A stretch of 64,000 bases of DNA from Alligator mississippiensis (lineage: Eukaryota > Chordata > Crocodylia > Alligatoridae): the NCBI RefSeq assembly GCF_030867095.1, contig NC_081824.1, positions 54,408,882 to 54,472,881 on the forward strand, read 5' to 3'. Shown here in pieces: positions 1-11,089 of this stretch. The notes under the pieces were generated by a model that was given only the letters and a program-made list of their open reading frames with translations, was not told the DNA's origin and made no database searches. Position 1 is the first letter of the stretch, and each line of letters opens with the position of its first letter. The position numbers and the translations under genes were made by a program.

Positions 1-460
1 CACCATTGTGCCAAGGCTGCACATGCTCAGTAAGAACACCTGGAACCCTATGGGACAGAACTGACCTTGCCTGGACAGGCCCTCCCCATAGGAGATCAGA
101 GATAGTCTGCCCCATAAAAAGAGGTAGTGAAGACTGACTCCTTGGGATGCCCTCTCCATCTGGACTAGCACCATGCCACACAACCTATCCACCCAGAGGC
201 CCTGCTGGTGACCCCCCTCTGGACAACACCTACTGGACAAAGAACCCTTTCCAGCCTGGATAGGTAGCTATCACCCCCCACCCTCTCTCCAACCAAGGAC
301 TTGGACTCTGCTTCTCTTCCCTACCTGGACTCCAACCCTTCCACTGAGTCTCTTTCTCCTGCTGCCATTGTGAGTGCTTGTGTGTGTGTGTGTGTGTGAA
401 CCAATAACTTCATGGGGCTGAGTAGCATGTTGTCTGTTTAATAAACCTGTTATTTGGACC
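1..460 (+). mobile_element. possible LTR-like fragment cut by the window edge
   Basis: This stretch has a CATAAAAAG TATA-like string near 113, a TTAATAAACC polyadenylation-like signal near 440 and a GT-rich run just before it. That order is what a retroelement LTR would show. I see no matching second LTR, no clear TG...CA ends and no target duplication, and the left side is outside the window. It could equally be ordinary C-rich intron sequence. No internal coding part is recognisable. Confidence 0.2.
378..398. repeat. (TG)n microsatellite
   Basis: Short uninterrupted TG run inside the LTR-like stretch. Confidence 0.85.
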
Positions 461-514
461 CCTGTGTTGGGTTTTGCTTTACTATGGTTTGGCCCTGCTC
501 CAGTCTCTGCTCCT

Positions 515-820
515 CACCCCTCTAACTTCTGTCTCATTTCTCCCTCTCCTGCTTCTGGCTCACTGCCACCTCCAACACCTGTCCTGAGCTCCTCTCTGCC
601 TCCAACCCCCCTGTTTCTTTGCCACTGTCTTATCCCCACTGCCTTTTCCCCTGAGCAACCAGGTTTCTGCCTCAGTTTCTTTCCTGGCTGTCTCCTCCTT
701 GCCACCACTAATCTGCCCCCCCCAATATCTCAGCTGTGTGCCTCAGTTTCCAGCCCCAAGCTCCCAGATTTCTGTCTCTCTCCCTTTCCTGGCTGACTTC
801 TCCTTGCCACCAGGCTTTTT
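515..820. repeat. pyrimidine-rich imperfect tandem repeats
   Basis: Three imperfect copies of a pyrimidine-rich unit lie near 524, 662 and 766. Each contains a TTTCTGYCTC string followed by CTTTCCTGGCT or a close relative. Spacing is about 104-138 bp. The 110-codon open frame across this region is a by-product of the low-complexity composition and has no recognisable domain. Confidence 0.5.
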
Positions 821-1522
821 TTTTTTTATTCCCCACCCCCTGTGCACCAGTGACCTCGAGTAATCCTGGGTCCACTTGGTCTTAAGGAAACCCAAGCCTC
901 AGTTCCTCAGTCAGCTTCTCTCTAGTCCACTGGTTCTAATCCTGGTTTTGGCAACTTTCACTCCCTATACTTTAACTCTCTCTCACCTTAACCTTCCCCC
1001 AGGTACCCCAAGCACACACATACACACTGTACCATCCAAGTTATAACTTACCTGTGTGTATGTGTAGGTGGATTGTATGTGTGTGAACTGCTGAATGTGT
1101 GTGTGTGTGTATATATGTCATTGTATGCATGATATATGAATTGGTGATCTGTGTCTAACTTCTGGGGTGTATAGTATATGTGCTTGAATTAGTGATAGGT
1201 ATGCATGTGCCTAGGCTGGTTTGGATGTGTATGTGCCTAGCTGGTAGCGTGCATGTGTATGCACCTAATTGAATTGTGTGTTTGTATATGTGCAATTGTG
1301 TCACACCCTCCTGTCTGACAGCGCAATATCGAGATCCTGAGAGTTGGCCTGATCCCACAAGGCAACAAATCTCCTTCTGCAACCAGTTGGGGCTCTGGGT
1401 GGTAGGCACAGACATGGGAATGGGTGTGGGTGAGGATGATGCCATTGGAGATCCTGCATTAGCTGTCTGGGCCTCTGGCTAGCCCCTAGTGGCAGGGCTG
1501 ACCTGGGAACAAATTTGCCCCT

Positions 1523-1708
1523 AGATCACATCTACATGTGCATAACTGCACAGTATCTAATTGCAAGTAAATTTGCTACCTGGATTTGCAGGTAGAAAAT
1601 TTACTCATGATTAGCCATTTTTACTGCACAATAGGCCTGTGCACGTGTAGATGTGAGCACTTACTGCACTATAAATTAGGCTACTGCACAGTTAAATGTC
1701 TCGTGTAG
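1523..1708. mobile_element. short non-autonomous DNA element, 'CATCTACA' family
   Basis: The ends are roughly inverted: GATCACATCTACATGTG at the left and CGTGTAGATGTACACC at the right. An internal CGTGTAGATGTGAGC string repeats the motif. Similar termini occur at 2003-2282, 38004-38098 and 55083-55232, so this looks like a dispersed MITE family. No target duplication could be fixed. Confidence 0.4.
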
Positions 1709-2002
1709 ATGTACACCTACTTTGTACCGTTCTTAATGGGTTAATCATGCTAGCTTTAAATTGGGTCTAAACTAGTAGACAGTGTAGATTCAAATAATGA
1801 AAGAAAACATAGCTCTTGATATAACTCACATACAGGAATAATGATTTGAAACATACAAGGCAGAGAGAGGATTTTTCAGAGAAAAGTAACTTCACAGGGT
1901 GAGAGCATTGAATTAGAGCATGGAGAGGAAACAGTCCAATTAAAAATGCAGCACAAAGAAGTGAAGAGTGGTGGGAAAAAAAATCACTATTTTTTTAAAC
2001 AA

Positions 2003-2282
2003 AAGGCATGTTTACACTTGCTGTGCCACGAAGCAGTACTCTCTTCTATACTGGCTACCTCATGACCTGGACTGCAGTACAGTTGCACATTTGGGGTACT
2101 TGGAGTGGGCTAATTAACACTGAACACCTTTCCCTAGCAGTGCTAGGTAGCCCAGATACAGAGCCATATGAATGTAATTGTATCACTTCTGGGTTAGTAG
2201 GAAGCCAGTGTGGAGTATGACAGCTTGTTTGCAGATGCTGCAGCTTGGCACAGTAAATTTGCAGTGTAGATATGCCTTAAGA
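2003..2282. mobile_element. MITE-like element with inverted ends
   Basis: Left end AAGGCATGTTTACACTTG mirrors the right end, whose reverse complement begins AAGGCATATCTACACTG. Both ends are followed by a GCTGTGCCAC/ACTGTGCC motif. About 280 bp long, no coding capacity. The 70-codon frame inside it has no family resemblance. Confidence 0.5.
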
Positions 2283-2349
2283 AAATGATGCTGTTTCCGA
2301 CATGACACTGAAATAAGTGGTACCAAAAAACTGAGGAACAACAAATGAA

Positions 2350-2452
2350 GTGCCTTTAATTAAGAAGGGAGGAAAGTGATATGGATACCTACAGGCCTGT
2401 TAGTCTGACTTCAATGCTATGCAAAGACTTTTTAAGGAAAGACTAAAAACAT
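2350..2452 (+). mobile_element. old CR1 LINE fragment, reverse transcriptase, 5' piece
   Basis: Sense-strand CR1 pol remnant: the string AAGAAGGGAGGAAAG followed by GGCCTGTTAGTCTGAC matches the RT segment that reads KKG..NYRPVSLTS in intact CR1. It is decayed by frameshifts and substitutions. The same element seems to resume near 2815, with a palindromic DNA element inserted between. Confidence 0.6.
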
Positions 2453-2805
2453 GAGGTGTCTTTACATGTGTTCTGGGGGTGGGGGAGGGGGCACTTTAAT
2501 TAGAGCAGCATTCAGGAGTTGCTCTAATTAATGCGCCTGCAGTGTCTTGTGTATTCAGCATTCCCCACTGAATGCAGGGGGAATGGTGGCAGGGGGCACT
2601 TTAACTAAAGCTCATTCAATGAGCTTTAGTTAAAGCAGCTCCACCACTATTTTGAAGCATGGAGATACTGAATATATGTGATGCCAAGGCTGCTGGAGCC
2701 TGGTAATTATATACTCAGTTGATTCTGCTCTGATGCGTTCTAATTAGAAATGTCAGAGCAGGCATTGGGCATGTGTACAGGTGCCCAGCGAGGCAAAGGG
2801 AAAAT
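2453..2805. mobile_element. foldback DNA element inserted in an old CR1
   Basis: Its ends are imperfect inverted copies (GAGGTGTCTTTACATGTG at left; the reverse complement of the right end reads GGGCACCTGTACACATG). The centre carries a near-perfect palindrome at about 2597-2635 (CTTTAACTAAAGCTCAT / ATGAGCTTTAGTTAAAG). It lies between two pieces of one CR1, so it is younger than that CR1. Related to the palindrome at 12296-12378 by its ACTTTAATTAGAGCAG core. Confidence 0.55.
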
Positions 2806-2814
2806 AGGATGAAC

Positions 2815-2960
2815 TGCAGCATAGGCTTACCAAAGGTAGATCGTATCAAACTAGTCTGTCAGCTTTCTTTGACAAGAGAATGGATTTTTTAGATGAAACA
2901 GATTAGACTTTTAGACTTTAGTAAGTATCTGATTTGGTACCACATGCAAAACTATTAGTT
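2815..2960 (+). mobile_element. old CR1 LINE fragment, continued
   Basis: Resumes CR1 RT homology: TCAAACTAGTCTGTCAGCTTTCTTTGAC corresponds to the 'TNLIAFFD' stretch just upstream of RT motif A, and GACTTTAGTAAG to the motif A region. Many stops and indels; a dead fragment. Confidence 0.5.
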
Positions 2961-3204
2961 TGGAAAAGGCAGGGAACAAATTACTGCAGGAAATCACAAA
3001 AAAAGTTCCTGACCATTAGAACAATCAGTTTCTTGAACGGCCTTCTGGTGGGAGGCAGAAAATGGTACTTACAACAAAATGCTGAGGCACTTTTTAGAAT
3101 ACTGAACTTAAAACTTCTGTCTAAAAGTTCTGAAACTTCTATAAAAAGGGATTCACTTTCCAACTGCAACATGCAGGCTTCATACCCAAGAGGGTTCTTT
3201 CTTA

Positions 3205-3262
3205 TGATCAAAATACAAAATCTCTCACAATCAAAAAATGATCAAAATACAAAATCTCCTAC
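3205..3262. repeat. 34-bp direct duplication
   Basis: ATGATCAAAATACAAAATCTC occurs at about 3204 and again about 34 bp later, separated by a short A-rich spacer. It looks like a local replication-slippage duplication. Confidence 0.7.
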
Positions 3263-3940
3263 ATCATATAAAGGACCTCCTTTATACAATGTAAAATGTT
3301 CTGTGTCCTGCACATAGTTGATACAAGACACACATACCTTGTTTGAGAATATAATGCAAGACATCACAGACTGTTATGAAGATATGTCATTATGTATAAA
3401 ATAGGGTTTTGTATCAGTAATACAACTCAGGAGGGTGTATCTGTCTCTTAAAAATAATCTTTGTATTATTTTTCAAGTAATTCCATTAATCTCAGCTGCT
3501 GATGAGAAAGTAAAGTTTACCTAGAAGATCACAGAACCTGCTGTCCATTTTTGCTGCTGCTTAAAAATCAAAATATCATCTCCATAGCAACTGAACTTCC
3601 AATTTAACTGCACTGCATGCTTGTCTGCTGTGGAGGTGTTGGCAAAGTGTAGAAATAGCACACAACAAAAATCTCCAGCGGGAAATCATTTTCAGGATAC
3701 TCAAAATATTTGAACACAGATCCAATTTCCCTGAGGACCCCACTGTTTGCAAGGATGCAGGTGGTTTTAAAAGAGAAAGCAGTACTTACAGAGGTGTGAG
3801 TTGTACTGCCAGGCACTACAAATTGACACCAATCATTTGTATGCTAAGTAACTCTTTGGCAAAGTTTTGCTTTTTGTGTGACAAAACAGGATTCAGGGAA
3901 TGTGACTGTTAAGGAAACAGTGGAAGTAGTGTTAAGAACA
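3263..3940. other. intron sequence, nothing recognised
   Basis: AT-rich single-copy-looking sequence. Short frames on both strands lack codon bias, splice context or family resemblance. In particular I found no EYS exon here. Confidence 0.5.
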
Positions 3941-3941
3941 A

Positions 3942-3952
3942 GCACGCGCGCA

Positions 3953-4003
<51 letters not shown>
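3942..4003. repeat. compound (CG)(CA)n microsatellite
   Basis: Alternating purine-pyrimidine tract: a CGCGCACGTGCGCGCGCG part followed by about 20 CA units. Such a tract can adopt Z-DNA; that is general knowledge and is not shown here. Confidence 0.95.
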
Positions 4004-4006
<3 letters not shown>

Positions 4007-4613
4007 CTGCCAGATGTTCCTGAGTATGAAGGGACTGGTACAATTCAAATGGAACATTATGAATGAAAATAATTACACCACTAACACAATCCATACATTC
4101 AACTGGAGCTTAAAAGAGCATATTTAAAAAAAATATTAAAAGGTATTTTAAACCACCACAATATTAAAAAAAAACAACTCTCCATTATACCTAGGTCTCC
4201 TGCTATCATTCTAGATTACCTCCCTCTCTCCAAATGTGCCACACCTTTACTTCCCTAAACCTTTATGAGGATGACTCAGAGCAGTCACATGAACTGCAGC
4301 AGTGTGGGCTGCCTGCTGCAGTTGCTGCCTGCTGCCTACCTACCTGCAGGTTGGCAGTTTGAGGATGCTACTAGAGCTCCTGGTTTTAGCCCACATTTTT
4401 GACCACTTGTTGCATTTTGGCTGGCAGCTGACCAATCTGCACCTGTTACCTGCCAAATCAGAGGGCCAAAGGTGAGCTAGTGATAGGTAGAAGGGCAGCA
4501 GAATGCTGGTGCAAATATAGGATGAGAACAGGAGAGGTACTGAGAATGAGCAGGAGAGAGATGGCATGTCTATACCACATTGGAGCTAGGGAGTGCCATC
4601 GCGAGAACATGGC

Positions 4614-5375
4614 CTGTCCACTAGGGGGTGTGCGATGTGGGCAGTATTCAATTTGGATTCGGCCCGATTAGGGGGACAGTGATTCAATTCACTCATTTGG
4701 ATCACTGTCCCGATTCGATTTGGCCAAATCTGAATCTGAAGACTAGATTCTGATTCAGAGAATCAGAGATTTGGCCATAGACACAGCTTTATATATTTTT
4801 TCTACGTACCTCGAGGTACCAGGCATGGCTCATGAATGCTGAGATGGTGGGGCAGATGGGGCATCCCACAAGAGTGCAGGGGGGTCCACCACTGAACACG
4901 TGGGGGCCCTCCCTGCAAGCCCCTGGCACAGCGATCGGCCATGGGGGGACCCCAGGCGCTCCCCCAGACTCAGGAGGCACTAGCCGGGGGGTGGGGGACT
5001 CCCCTGCATGCTCTGTGGTGGACCCAGAAGTGGACCGGAAGTACTTCTGGTACACTTTCAGGTCCACCGCCGAGTGCATGGGGGACCCCCCCACCCATGC
5101 TTCCGTGGCACGCTCCATATGCCCCACCATTGAAGTGTTCATAAGCTGTGCCTGGTACCTCAAGGTATGTAGAAAAAAACATATAAAGCTGTGTCTATGA
5201 CTGAACTGTTGAATCTCGAAATCTCGCTGAATCGATTCAGAGGCTTCTGATTTGATTTGGAGAGATTAATGGATGTCCTGATTCTATTCAGATTCGGAGA
5301 TTCGGCCACCGAATTGGGCCGAATCTCCTCTGAATTGAATCAGTAACCGAAGCTTTGCACACCCCTACTGTCCAC
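4614..5375. mobile_element. hAT-like foldback transposon with 8-bp target duplication
   Basis: Element 4622-5367 (746 bp) is bounded by an exact 8-bp direct repeat, CTGTCCAC, at 4614-4621 and 5368-5375. Its termini are TAGGGGGTGTGC at left and, as reverse complement, TAGGGGTGTGC at right. The inverted similarity runs far inward: GACACAGCTTTATAT...GAGGTACCAGGCA near 4780-4825 is mirrored near 5152-5200, so each arm is roughly 300 bp. The centre is GC-rich with no transposase. An 8-bp duplication is the hAT superfamily hallmark. The several 70-120-codon frames inside reflect GC-rich palindrome arms, not a protein. Confidence 0.8.
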
Positions 5376-5664
5376 TTGCTTTTTCTTTGTCCACACTCCA
5401 TGCCAAAAGATGTTCTGTACCTGTTTTTTTGCCATGGGACTAGGTTGTGTGTCTAGCATTACTCTAATTCCAGAAGCCTGACATCTTTCCAGTATGCAGA
5501 GGCAACAGAATGGAAATCAGTGGGCAGAACAACAGTGCTTTCTTGTACCATCCAGCAGGAAAACCTAAAGCAAGGACTTCACTGCTTGAGCATGGGCTAC
5601 CTCTAAGGCTAGCTTGGTTTGCCCAGCAGGGCCGTGCTGACAGACATGGAACCCCACTCCCAGC

Positions 5665-5945
5665 CAAAAAAAAAAAAGTGCTTCCCCAGAAGAGGCAACA
5701 CGTCAGTTTGACCCAGCTCCCCAGCATCTGTATAGCTAGCATGCTTCAGTGGGTCTTTTTGGAGCTTTTATTTAATAGCTGATTCAATCGGCTATTAGAT
5801 AAAAGTGCCAAAAAGCCCCACTGAAGTGCACAAGCTATATAGATGCTAGGCGAACCAGGTCAAATTGAGATGATTGCTCTTCTAGCTATGCGCTGCACTC
5901 AGCACTGGGCCACACTGAGTTGAAAGTAAAGTGCTATTTTTTTTC
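5665..5945. mobile_element. palindromic MITE
   Basis: The sequence is an imperfect hairpin centred near 5785 (TAGCTGATTCAATCGGCTA). CTTCAGTGGGTCTTTTTGG at about 5742 pairs with CCAAAAAGCCCCACTGAAG at about 5809, and outer parts (GTTTGACCCAG / CAGGTCAAATTG) extend the arms to about 85 bp or more. No coding capacity. Superfamily not fixed, because I could not place the ends exactly. Confidence 0.6.
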
Positions 5946-6623
5946 TTTTCCATGTCTATAAGTGCCTGACTGAAGTGGAGCTAAGATCCCAGTTCTGAAC
6001 CAGTAGGAATCTTTCCATTATCAACCAAGTTCACCAAGTCAGTTGCTTAGATACCTAACTCCATCTCCTACCTGTTTACTTAGGCAACTCCCCACTCCAC
6101 TGGCTTCTGCAAATAGCTTCTTCATGCATCTAGCTTTTCCTATGTATTGTGAAAAAGCCTGGGTGACTACCTTAGGGATCAGGAGTTGGCTAGGTGTCAG
6201 GATATCTAGGTGCTAGAGACTGTAATGTAAGAAAGTAGTGACTGAGTACCTTTGTCAGTGGAATGCAAAAGTACTCAGGGTTACCCACCTGCGCTCCTAA
6301 TGAAGCTAATGATACTGTCCTCACTGACTTTAATGGCAGCAGAGTTGGGCTATTAGGCACACTTCTGAAAATTCCAACTGACAAAAACCAGTCATTTTTA
6401 TCCTTTAATTGGTTTAGAAGTGTTAAAATGATCTGTGGGCTCAAACCAGTCTGAAAGGCACCCAATCGTCAACATGCTTACTCTGCCCACCCCTTTTTCC
6501 CCTTGTAGAATAAGCAAGATGGATTTCTGTTTTTGTTTTCAAGGCACTAGCATGCCACATTCATGCTGAGATCAGTCAAATATTCACTGTCATGCTTTAG
6601 TTTATGGAAATAGTTATACTTAC

Positions 6624-6798
6624 TAAACAGTAGAGCCACTTCCCATGCATTTGCCACCATTTCTACATTTTATTAAATGGCATGGGGAATCTTTACATTG
6701 TCCTATGCTGCGACCAGCATTTGGGTGGCCTGGTGGAGTGCCTGGTGATTTAAACTGTGGATCATTCCCTGTGCGAACCTGAATATCAAAAATGCAAC
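6624..6798 (-). CDS. EYS: EYS exon (LamG end and start of next EGF-like domain)
   Basis: Coding exon of eyes shut homolog, the secreted EGF/laminin-G protein of the photoreceptor matrix. The minus strand shows a pyrimidine-rich tract and CAG acceptor just above 6798 and a GTAAGT donor just below 6624. The exon is 175 nt: two bases completing a codon, 57 codons, then TA of a split Tyr codon. It begins CIFDIQVRTG, the end of the LamG fold. The linker GHPNAGRSIGQC follows, then a cysteine-spaced EGF start (CKDSPC..IKC.NGGKC). The GHPNAGRS.GQC stretch is the same as I recall for human EYS. The TAG read at the exon end comes from joining TA to the intron's G, so it is not a real stop. Phase fits the exon at 30735-30879. 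The following exon was not found in 1-6600. Confidence 0.93.
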
Positions 6799-7594
6799 CT
6801 GGAAAGCAGAAATGCAAAGAAAAATGAATAAAATTAAACATAACAATAACAAAATTCAAACCAAAGCAAACAGTAACAGCATATTGTCCTGAGGCTTGTT
6901 ATTCATCAATGGACAATCACACCACGTCACTTGAGCTGCTGAACATGCTGGATGCCTTCGATTTGGGCTAAATGAGGGGATGATTATATATCCCTTTGTT
7001 TAGTGACAGCTGAAACAACAGAAGTCACTGCCCAAAGCACAGACTGACTGGAAAAGCAAGGAATAGGGACTATTTTGTTTGCTGTTTTCTGCGTGGTTTA
7101 TTACACAGAGCACTCATCACCTAAGTGGGTCAATTCCCTCTTCTACTTGAGAGGATTCAAGCTATATCTCCCCTCCTGCCTGAGGTAGGCTGCTAAGGGT
7201 CCAGCAAGTGGGGATTCTAGGATGGGAGTGCACTTTCCATCCCTCCTGTCAAACTTGTTCCACTCTACAGAAGGACACTGATGATCAAGTAGGCCAGAGT
7301 ACCAGAAGTAATATTCTGCTTTAAAAAAAGTCTATAAATTTCATATTAAGCCAAATATTGGGGAAAAAATGAAAACCATGGTCTCTTGGGAAAGTGTTCA
7401 GACCACTGAGATGTAGTACAAGAGTAGGAGCAGTTGCATCACTACCACCCACCACCTCTTCTGCCTGTGCTTTAAAATACTGGTTGCCATGACTTTTTTG
7501 TAGGAAGCACAATCCATTAGGTATGTCATTATTATTTCAGTGTGTGCCTATCATTTTGTGCCTCTTAGGTTAGACTGTTAAGGAACATTCAGTC

Positions 7595-8190
7595 TAAGGG
7601 TACAGATGTTCAAAAAGCCCCTGATGGAAGCACTCTATTGCACTTTACTTAAAATGCTATAAGTTAGAGTGGGAGTGAACCAAATATATGTTCACTGTTC
7701 CTTGGGGAGGATCTTGGAGCCAAGGCCATCAGGTGGGGGGCTTCTGCATGCTTTCCAGGAGGCTCGCAGGGCCCCCCCCTCCCATCTGCTGGGTTAGGTC
7801 TTGTAGGGCTTGTTGGGCTGGGTCTGTGCAGTAGAGGGGGAGGGCTCCCCACTTCCCCAGCCTCTTGGCAGCTGTAGCCAGAAGCTACAGCATGAGATTG
7901 CCCGATTCATCTTTTGGCTACACCAGGAACTGGGTGTGGGGGAGTCCCCATGCCATACAGATCCAGCCTGACCCCCCAACACCCAACCCAGCAATCTGGG
8001 GGGAGGGGCACACTGCATGGGGGCTCCCTTCCTCCACCTCCAACCTGGTAATGCAGAGAGGAGATAAGCACTGGTCAAGTCTAGCAAACCTCCCAGTGAG
8101 GGTCCCCTAATGCTACCTACCTTGACTTGGGATGGATTGTGGTACAGACTTTCCATAAAGCGCTCTAACCTAAAGCCCTTAGTCTGATAC
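7595..8190. mobile_element. probable hAT-like element with GC-rich core
   Basis: Left end TAAGGGTACAGATGTTCAAA resembles the start of the element at 31773. The right side contains AAAGTCTGTACC (as reverse complement) and CCCTTAGTC, a rough inverted partner. The core (7720-8110) is C/G-rich with no domain. Ends and duplication are uncertain. Confidence 0.35.
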
Positions 8191-8477
8191 CACATCCATC
8201 CAGGGATAACTTAGAGCAGGATCTGCCATTTTTAAAGCACTTTATGTGCTGTGAAGTCTGTTCTTTTACAGCTGTAAAGTATTTTCTGTGCACTTAACAC
8301 ATGATAACTGTAACATCTGTACCTAGCCATAGCTTCTAGATCTTTACTGGGCTTAAGCACACACAGAACATTGACCTACTCTATCGTTGCTAGACTGAGG
8401 CACTTTTTGGCATAAACAAAAAGGAGAATTTTAAAGTAAAAAATAGAGGCCCTTATGAAGTTTAGTTAGTGCTGAGA

Positions 8478-8760
8478 CTGTTTATTTATTTATTTGATTT
8501 ATATGTTGCCCTTCCCAACACAGGGTCAGGACAGTTTGCAATAAGAAACAGAATAACTTAAATCCAGAAGAGTAACAGGAGAATAAAACCTCTCAATTCC
8601 ATACCTTGAATAGAGAGGAATAAATGCTGGGGATAGCGATTCACAACAGCCAACATGCTAAGCAAAGGGATGCCTAGACTGGCCAACAAGAAGTGCAGAA
8701 GAATGGGAGGTGTCAAAATTCCTGTCTCTTTCCCAGACTTAAGTTATAGTTAAGTGATTC
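8478..8760 (-). mobile_element. old interspersed repeat, family shared with 42745-42890
   Basis: Starts with a TTTATTTATTTATTTGATTT tail followed by ATATGTTGCCCTTCC, a form often seen at the 3' ends of sauropsid retroposons. The part at 8625-8755 (GCGATTCACAACAGCCAAC...CCAACAAGAAGTGCAG) is clearly homologous to 42770-42880. I do not know the family name. Confidence 0.45.
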
Positions 8761-9463
8761 CCTGTGGTTCTGTATTTTGTTAAACTATTCACAAGCTAAA
8801 ACCAGTGAAAAGACTCAACTGCCAAAGGTGGCAAGACCAAGCTCGCTTGTTCCCAATGCCAGGCATATATTTTATACAATAATAATTGAATAAAATGTTC
8901 AAGGACTGGTGACCAGGGCCCATGGCTCACTCTTTCCTTGGGAAGTGCCCCCCTCACAGATGTGCAGAATTCATTCTCTCTTATTTTCCCTCTGGCCCCA
9001 TGAATCTTCAACTGCTGGTTGCCCAGTAACTGAGCTTCAACAAGAGGGTAACAGGATGCCTTTAGTTCAGCCCAGCCCATAGGATGGTAGTTAGGTCATA
9101 TTTGTGGGAAGTTGGAGATGTCCACAAATGGTAAGGATTACCATTCAAACCCCTTCATAGTAAGGATTACCTAGAAACTAGGTTCCTGAGCTTCCTGACT
9201 GATTCTAATTGGTAGGCGAGGCAGGTATGTTAGGTATACTCAAATCACATTTTATAGATCAAGCCCCTCCAAGATCTTAGGTGTAGGAATGACCAGTTTG
9301 TGAAACCAAACAAGCTTAAGATAGGATCTCGATGTTAACACATGCAACTTATTCAAAATGGTAACTATGAACAATAGCTATATTTCTTACACCTAGTTCC
9401 AGTCTCATCTAATTGCTTGGATGCCTAGGCCTTCGTGTGCATCTATACATTTAAGCAGAATGA

Positions 9464-10345
9464 CAGAATCATAGACAGATATGGCTGGTGGGGACTCAGG
9501 AGGTGGTGTAGCCCAACTTCCTGCTTATAACAGGAACATCCCTATCTAGACCATCCAAAAAATGTTTGTCTAACTTGCTCTTGAAAACTTCCAGTGAGGA
9601 AGTTACACCTCTGGGAAATTTGTTTTAGTACTTAGCTACTTGCACAGTTAGACACTTTTTTCTAATATCTAACCCAAACCTCCTTTATTGCAATTTAATC
9701 CTGTCACTACTTATTTATTTAAGCCTGTCCCAGTCTCTGTGGACATGGAGAACAGTTGATTATCATTCTCTTTATAAACACCTTTTTATATTTCAAAAGT
9801 TATTAAATCTCTCACAATCTTCTCCAGACTAAATAACCCAGTTCTTCCAAGCTTTTCTTATGTATGCTGTTTCCTAGATCTCTTATAATTTTTGTTCCTC
9901 TCCTGTCTTTTTTGTCTTTCTTGAAGTACAGTGTCCCACTGGACACAGTTCTTCTCGTGAGGCCTTGCCAGCACTGAAAAAGAGTAGAAGAATCAATTGC
10001 TATTACTTGAATGTAAAACTCCTGTTAATACCAGTATACTATTACCTTTTTTTGCAAGAATTTTACACTATTGATTCATATTCAGTTTTGTAGTTCAGCA
10101 TAATCATCAGGTCATTTTGAACAGTACTGTAACCTAGGTAATCATTCCCCAGTTTGTACTTGAAAATTTGATTGTTCTTTCCTACATGCAGGATGTTGCA
10201 TATGTCCTTATTGAATTCCTTCCTATTTCAAACCATTTTTTCCAATTTATCAAAGTCATTTTGGATTGTAACCCTATCTTCAAATCATCTTGGTGCCATC
10301 CAAAAATATACTAAGTATATATTCAGTTCCATCCCATCTATAAAC
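9464..10345 (-). mobile_element. old antisense CR1 LINE, 3' half of reverse transcriptase
   Basis: The left end AGAATCATAGACAG is the antisense CR1 3' tail. It is followed by antisense versions of the 3'-terminal CR1 segments: TCTAGACCATCC, TTTGTCTAACTTG, CTTGAAAACTTCCAGTG, then TTCTCCAGACTAAA further in. By 10250 it reaches the segment antisense to RT 'FADD' and downstream. It is decayed and interrupted by the sense CR1 at 10345-10680, after which it continues. Confidence 0.8.
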
Positions 10346-10680
10346 TTACCAGGGGGGGGACCAGCAGGGAATGGGAGAGTCCCTGTTCCTCTAAGCAGTA
10401 CCGGGAGTAACTAGGAATAACAGCCACAAGTTGACTGAAAGTAGGTTCAGGCTAGATATCAGGAAGCACTACTTCACAGTCAGGGTGGCTAGGATCTGGA
10501 ACCAACTTCCAAGGGAAGTGGTGCTCACTCCTACCCTGGGGGTCTTCAAAAGGAGGCTAGATAATCACCTAGCCGGGGTCGTTTGACCCCACCATTCTTT
10601 CCTGCCATGGCAGGAGGTCGGACTTGATGATCTGCTCAGGTCCCTTCTGATCCTACCAATTATGAAACTAAGAAACTATC
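10345..10680 (+). mobile_element. CR1 3' end inserted into the older antisense CR1
   Basis: Sense CR1 3' terminus. GGCTAGATATCAGGAAGCAC, CTACCCTGGGGGTCTTCAAA and GGTCGGACTTGATGATCTG align directly with the young CR1 copies at 40480-40660 and 53480-53650. Strongly 5'-truncated. Antisense CR1 sequence lies on both sides, so this copy is the younger of the two. Confidence 0.85.
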
Positions 10681-10840
10681 TTCCAACTATCTTTAACTAT
10701 CATTAAAAATATTGAACAGTACTAGATCCAGGACAGACCTCTGGAAATCCCACTTGATATTCTCCCTAATTAGACACTGAGCCACTGATAACTACTCTTT
10801 GAGCATTATAGTCCAGTCAGTTAATAATGGGATCTGTTCA
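10681..10840 (-). mobile_element. old antisense CR1, continued
   Basis: ATATTGAACAGTACTAGATCCAGGACAG, followed by CACTTGATATTCTCC and TGATAACTACTCTTTGAG, is antisense CR1 RT directly downstream, in element terms, of the part at 10250-10345. The element probably resumes again near 12640. Confidence 0.7.
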
Positions 10841-11089
10841 TCAGTGGGTGACAGTGGATATTCAGTTATTCTACTCAATAGTAGTGCATTTTCTCTTGTG
10901 ACTGTAGAGACCAATGTTAAACTTGCAGGTCTTGCCACAGTGATTCGATTTCCATTTTGATGATTCAACAGAAGAGTGTTTTGTTTCAAGTTTCATTTCA
11001 TTTAATTTTCAAAGCACTTCTCTGTTTCATTTAGTTGAAACTGTTTTGCTGTTTCAATGCTGTTTTGATGTTGCACCCATAGGTTATTA

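Noticed and set aside
1-6600. The next EYS exon downstream of 6624
   Set aside because: I looked on the minus strand for a C.C..GW.G..C EGF continuation and found none, so the next exon probably lies outside the window.
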